Source: Candidatus Aegiribacteria sp.
GTDB taxonomy: Bacteria > Fermentibacterota > Fermentibacteria > Fermentibacterales > JCC-6
Reading direction: 5' to 3'
Assembly (NCBI GenBank): GCA_030640155.1
Contig: DAOWJX010000354.1
Coordinates: 1 to 8,332 of the forward strand
Length of the DNA: 8,332 nt
Both the position numbers and the translations under genes were made by a program. This document shows, piece by piece, positions 6,578 through 8,332 of this stretch; position 1 is the stretch's first letter, and each line of letters starts with the position of its first letter. The notes beneath the pieces are model-generated. The model made no database searches, was not told the origin of the DNA, and was given only the letters and a program-made list of their open reading frames with translations.

Positions 6578-7478
6578 CTGTTCTCATTGAGGTTCCCCTG
6601 AGGAAATCTGCCGTGTCCATTATTCGCCTGGATGCCGGTTGCAAAGTCAATATTTTGAGACTTCCCCCGCCACACCCGATGAACAGGGTATTATCCTCTA
6701 TTGTAATTTCTCCCGGCGGTGCTTCCATCGAGACCGGTGATGCTTTGATTATCTTGAGCATATTCCCGAAGTGTTCGGTTCTGGCCCCTGGAAACGGTTG
6801 AAAAGCCCTTACCTGCCGATCGAGAAATACAGCAGACATGTTCCAGTCCAGCCATGTTTCCTCTGATGTTATTTTTTCTGCGTAAACAGTTTTACCTTTC
6901 TTTTGAGGTTCGGGAATTATCAAACCTGCTGCATATCGCTCAAGAACAATCTGCAAATGCGCGGCAGCAATGTATGATAGCCTTTCCTCCAGCAGGCCGG
7001 TCGTGTCATCCGGCATGATTCTCTCCCTGAAGCTCTCAAGCAATGGTCCGGTATCCCACCCGCTGTCGGTCAGCATGAATGAGACTCCGGTTTCATCTGC
7101 TCCATCAATAATCGCTCTTGCGACAGGAGCAGCTCCTCTGTATGCCGGCAGGAGTGAAGGGTGAATGTTGACCACTCCGAGTGGCGCTGATTCAAGAAGT
7201 CTGCTCGGAAGCCAGGCACCATACGCAGCTGAAACCATTATATCAGGCTCCAGAGTATGCAGATAGCTGATAACATCATCGGTCAGTTTATCAGGTTGCA
7301 GTAATTCAAGTTCATGCGTCACAGCAAAATCCGCTACTGGAGGATTCCTGGGTTTTCTTCCTCTCCCGGCTCCTTTTGGCGGTCTGGTTACAACAAGAAC
7401 CAATTCATGAACGGATTCCCTAAGCGATCTGAGCGGGGGAAGTGCAAACGATGAAGTTCCAAGAAATATGACTCTCAT
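6552..7478 (-). CDS. fmt: Methionyl-tRNA formyltransferase
   Basis: The protein has 308 residues, the usual length. It transfers a formyl group from 10-formyl-tetrahydrofolate to the amino group of initiator Met-tRNA in the cytoplasm. The N-terminal Rossmann-type catalytic domain starts MRVIFLGTSSFALPPL. The catalytic core is VVNIHPSLLPAYRGAAPV, with N104 and H106 and the SLLP loop at 108-111, plus D142 in DSGWDTGP; these correspond to the Asn-His-Asp triad. The C-terminal OB-like domain begins near 205 after KKGKTVYAEKITSEE and LDW. One departure is TDSGWDTGP where most family members read MDAGLDTGD: a Trp replaces Leu and a Pro replaces the acidic residue. The ATG overlaps the def stop by one base (TGATG), so translation is coupled. 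The 3' end overlaps the DUF116 start. Confidence 0.96.
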   Translation of the reverse strand: MRVIFLGTSSFALPPLRSLRESVHELVLVVTRPPKGAGRGRKPRNPPVADFAVTHELELLQPDKLTDDVISYLHTLEPDIMVSAAYGAWLPSRLLESAPLGVVNIHPSLLPAYRGAAPVARAIIDGADETGVSFMLTDSGWDTGPLLESFRERIMPDDTTGLLEERLSYIAAAHLQIVLERYAAGLIIPEPQKKGKTVYAEKITSEETWLDWNMSAVFLDRQVRAFQPFPGARTEHFGNMLKIIKASPVSMEAPPGEITIEDNTLFIGCGGGSLKILTLQPASRRIMDTADFLRGTSMRTGDKLGSKK

Positions 7479-8008
7479 CAGAGAATCCTTTTTCCACTCC
7501 TGTATTCCTCTTTTATCTCAGAAAGACGCTTCCTGATAAGCCGTTTTCTGATTGGGCTGAGTCTATCAATAAAGAGTATACCCTCTAGATGGTCGTCTTC
7601 GTGCTGGGCAGCTCGTGCGGTATAATCATCAAGTTCAAGTGAAAATGATCTGCCGGCCTGATCCAGAGCGGTGAGGTTTACATGAGAAGACCGTTTCACC
7701 AGTTCGAATATCCCCGGGATACTCAGACAGCCTTCCTCATCCTTTATAAGGGCGCCGGACATCTCGATTTTTGGATTGATAAAGACATTATGTCCGCTCA
7801 GATCAAGCTCTTCCGAGTTGAGTATGAACAACCTGACGTTCTCTCCGGATTGAGGTGCTGCTAAACCCAGGCCGTTTTCCGTATACAGGATCCTTTTCAT
7901 ATCATTTATTAAAGTCTCTATGAAATCCTGCTCAGCGGAGCAGTCAAGCTCCCGGGATTGCTTTCGGAGAACCTCAGAGCCGAAATATTCCAATGATCTG
8001 AAAGACAT
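7478..8008 (-). CDS. def: Peptide deformylase
   Basis: The 176-residue protein removes the formyl group from the N-terminal methionine of new proteins. All three signature motifs are present: GLGLAAPQSG (46-55), EEGCLS (91-96, with metal ligand C94) and QHEDDHLEG (135-143, with ligands H136 and H140 and catalytic E137). The metal is normally Fe(II) in this family. The start at 8008 (MSFRSLEYFGSEVLRK) matches where the family begins, though no convincing Shine-Dalgarno sequence precedes it. The arginine/lysine-rich C-terminal helix (RKRLIRKRLSEIKEEYR) is common in bacterial PDFs and may contact the ribosome. It overlaps fmt by one base, the classic def-fmt pairing, and follows yajC on the same strand at 100 bp. 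Confidence 0.96.
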   Translation of the reverse strand: MSFRSLEYFGSEVLRKQSRELDCSAEQDFIETLINDMKRILYTENGLGLAAPQSGENVRLFILNSEELDLSGHNVFINPKIEMSGALIKDEEGCLSIPGIFELVKRSSHVNLTALDQAGRSFSLELDDYTARAAQHEDDHLEGILFIDRLSPIRKRLIRKRLSEIKEEYRSGKRIL

Positions 8009-8062
8009 GATTCAAAAGCGCTTTCTTCGTACGGGCATATCAATCCAATTTATGAATATCAA

Positions 8063-8085
8063 TGACATGCGGGATACGCATGTCA
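8063..8085. other. Perfect 9-bp inverted repeat between yajC and def
   Basis: TGACATGCG (8063-8071) and CGCATGTCA (8077-8085) are exact inverted copies around GGATA. The repeat lies 23 bp beyond the yajC stop and about 55 bp before the def start. On the minus strand it could form a stem-loop after yajC, but the tail (TTGATATTCATAAATT) is not a T run. It may be a weak or Rho-assisted terminator, an mRNA stabilising hairpin, or a regulator binding site controlling def-fmt. The sequence does not decide between these. Confidence 0.55.
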
Positions 8086-8108
8086 CTGAATTTCAAATAG
8101 ATCTGAAC

Positions 8109-8332
8109 CTATTTAGTAACTGCGCAGGATCCGCCTTCAGCTCCCTGAAGCTGGAGAGAGTTCCTGTCAACATCAATCTTGACACCGTCGGCGATTTTCA
8201 CCGTTACGATATCACCCTTGATATTCGTAATAATCCCGTGAATCCCGCCGGAGGTTACGACTCTGTCATTAATTGAGAAAGTTTCACGCATCTGGCGAAG
8301 CATTTTCGACTGTTTCTGCTGTGGACGAATCA
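8109..8332 (-). CDS. yajC: YajC, Sec translocon accessory subunit (C-terminal part, cut by window edge)
   Basis: About 73 codons plus the TAA stop are present; the N-terminal membrane helix and start lie beyond the right edge. The visible part begins IRPQQKQSKMLRQMRETFSI, the conserved basic segment that follows the YajC membrane anchor. It continues with the small beta-barrel domain: NDRVVTSGGIHGIITNIKGD, VTVKIADGVKIDVDRNSLQ. The frame is open through the last base of the window, so the ATG at 8303 is internal. YajC binds SecDF and supports protein export at the inner membrane, though it is usually dispensable. The C-terminal tail is short and ends GGSCAVTK. It is upstream of def on the same strand, so yajC-def-fmt-DUF116 may form one operon unless the hairpin at 8063-8085 ends transcription. 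Confidence 0.92.
   Translation of the reverse strand, partial: IRPQQKQSKMLRQMRETFSINDRVVTSGGIHGIITNIKGDIVTVKIADGVKIDVDRNSLQLQGAEGGSCAVTK

Noticed and set aside
1..8332. Mobile elements, CRISPR arrays, tRNA or rRNA genes
   Set aside because: No transposase or phage-type frames, no direct-repeat arrays and no tRNA/rRNA-like conserved stretches were seen on either strand.

Overview
The window reads as an ordinary chromosomal segment of a Gram-negative-type bacterium that is not closely related to the standard model organisms. Two products carry lipoprotein signal peptides, one of them with a periplasmic-type TlpA thioredoxin domain. GC content looks moderate by eye. The def-fmt-DUF116 order is seen in several deep-branching and anaerobic lineages. 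A candidate phylum of the Fermentibacteria/FCB neighbourhood is possible, but that is a guess from style, not a demonstrated placement.

Layout, left to right. (1) The N-terminal part of a GNAT acetyltransferase of the phosphinothricin/YwnH type runs off the left edge on the minus strand. (2) A terminator-like hairpin follows. (3) Three minus-strand genes lie head to tail. In transcription order they are a beta-propeller lipoprotein whose frame is broken by one in-frame UGA, a class V PLP enzyme of the cysteine desulfurase/selenocysteine lyase group, and a lipoprotein fusing a LolA/DUF2092-like domain to a TlpA-type thioredoxin. The last two are 10 bp apart and surely co-translated. (4) A divergent promoter region follows, then a 38-codon small ORF and an M3-family oligoendopeptidase F on the plus strand. 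(5) Converging on pepF is a minus-strand housekeeping group: yajC (C-terminal part, cut by the right edge), def, fmt and a DUF116 protein. def/fmt overlap by 1 nt and fmt/DUF116 by up to 26 nt.

The def-fmt pair handles the formyl group of initiator Met-tRNA at both ends of its life: Fmt adds it and Def removes it. YajC belongs to the Sec translocon accessory complex. PepF degrades peptides in the cytoplasm. The TlpA-like lipoprotein would act on thiols outside the inner membrane.

The point most worth a second look is the UGA in the propeller lipoprotein. The reading frame is the same before and after it, and the blade-like repeats keep their spacing across it. The local peptide would be Cys-Gly-Gly-[UGA], a CxxU-type redox motif. 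Nine nucleotides after the UGA begins an 8-bp hairpin with a GGU loop, which resembles a bacterial selenocysteine insertion element. A nonsense mutation or sequencing error remains a serious alternative. UGA is used as an ordinary stop by two neighbouring genes, so genome-wide reassignment is not the explanation.
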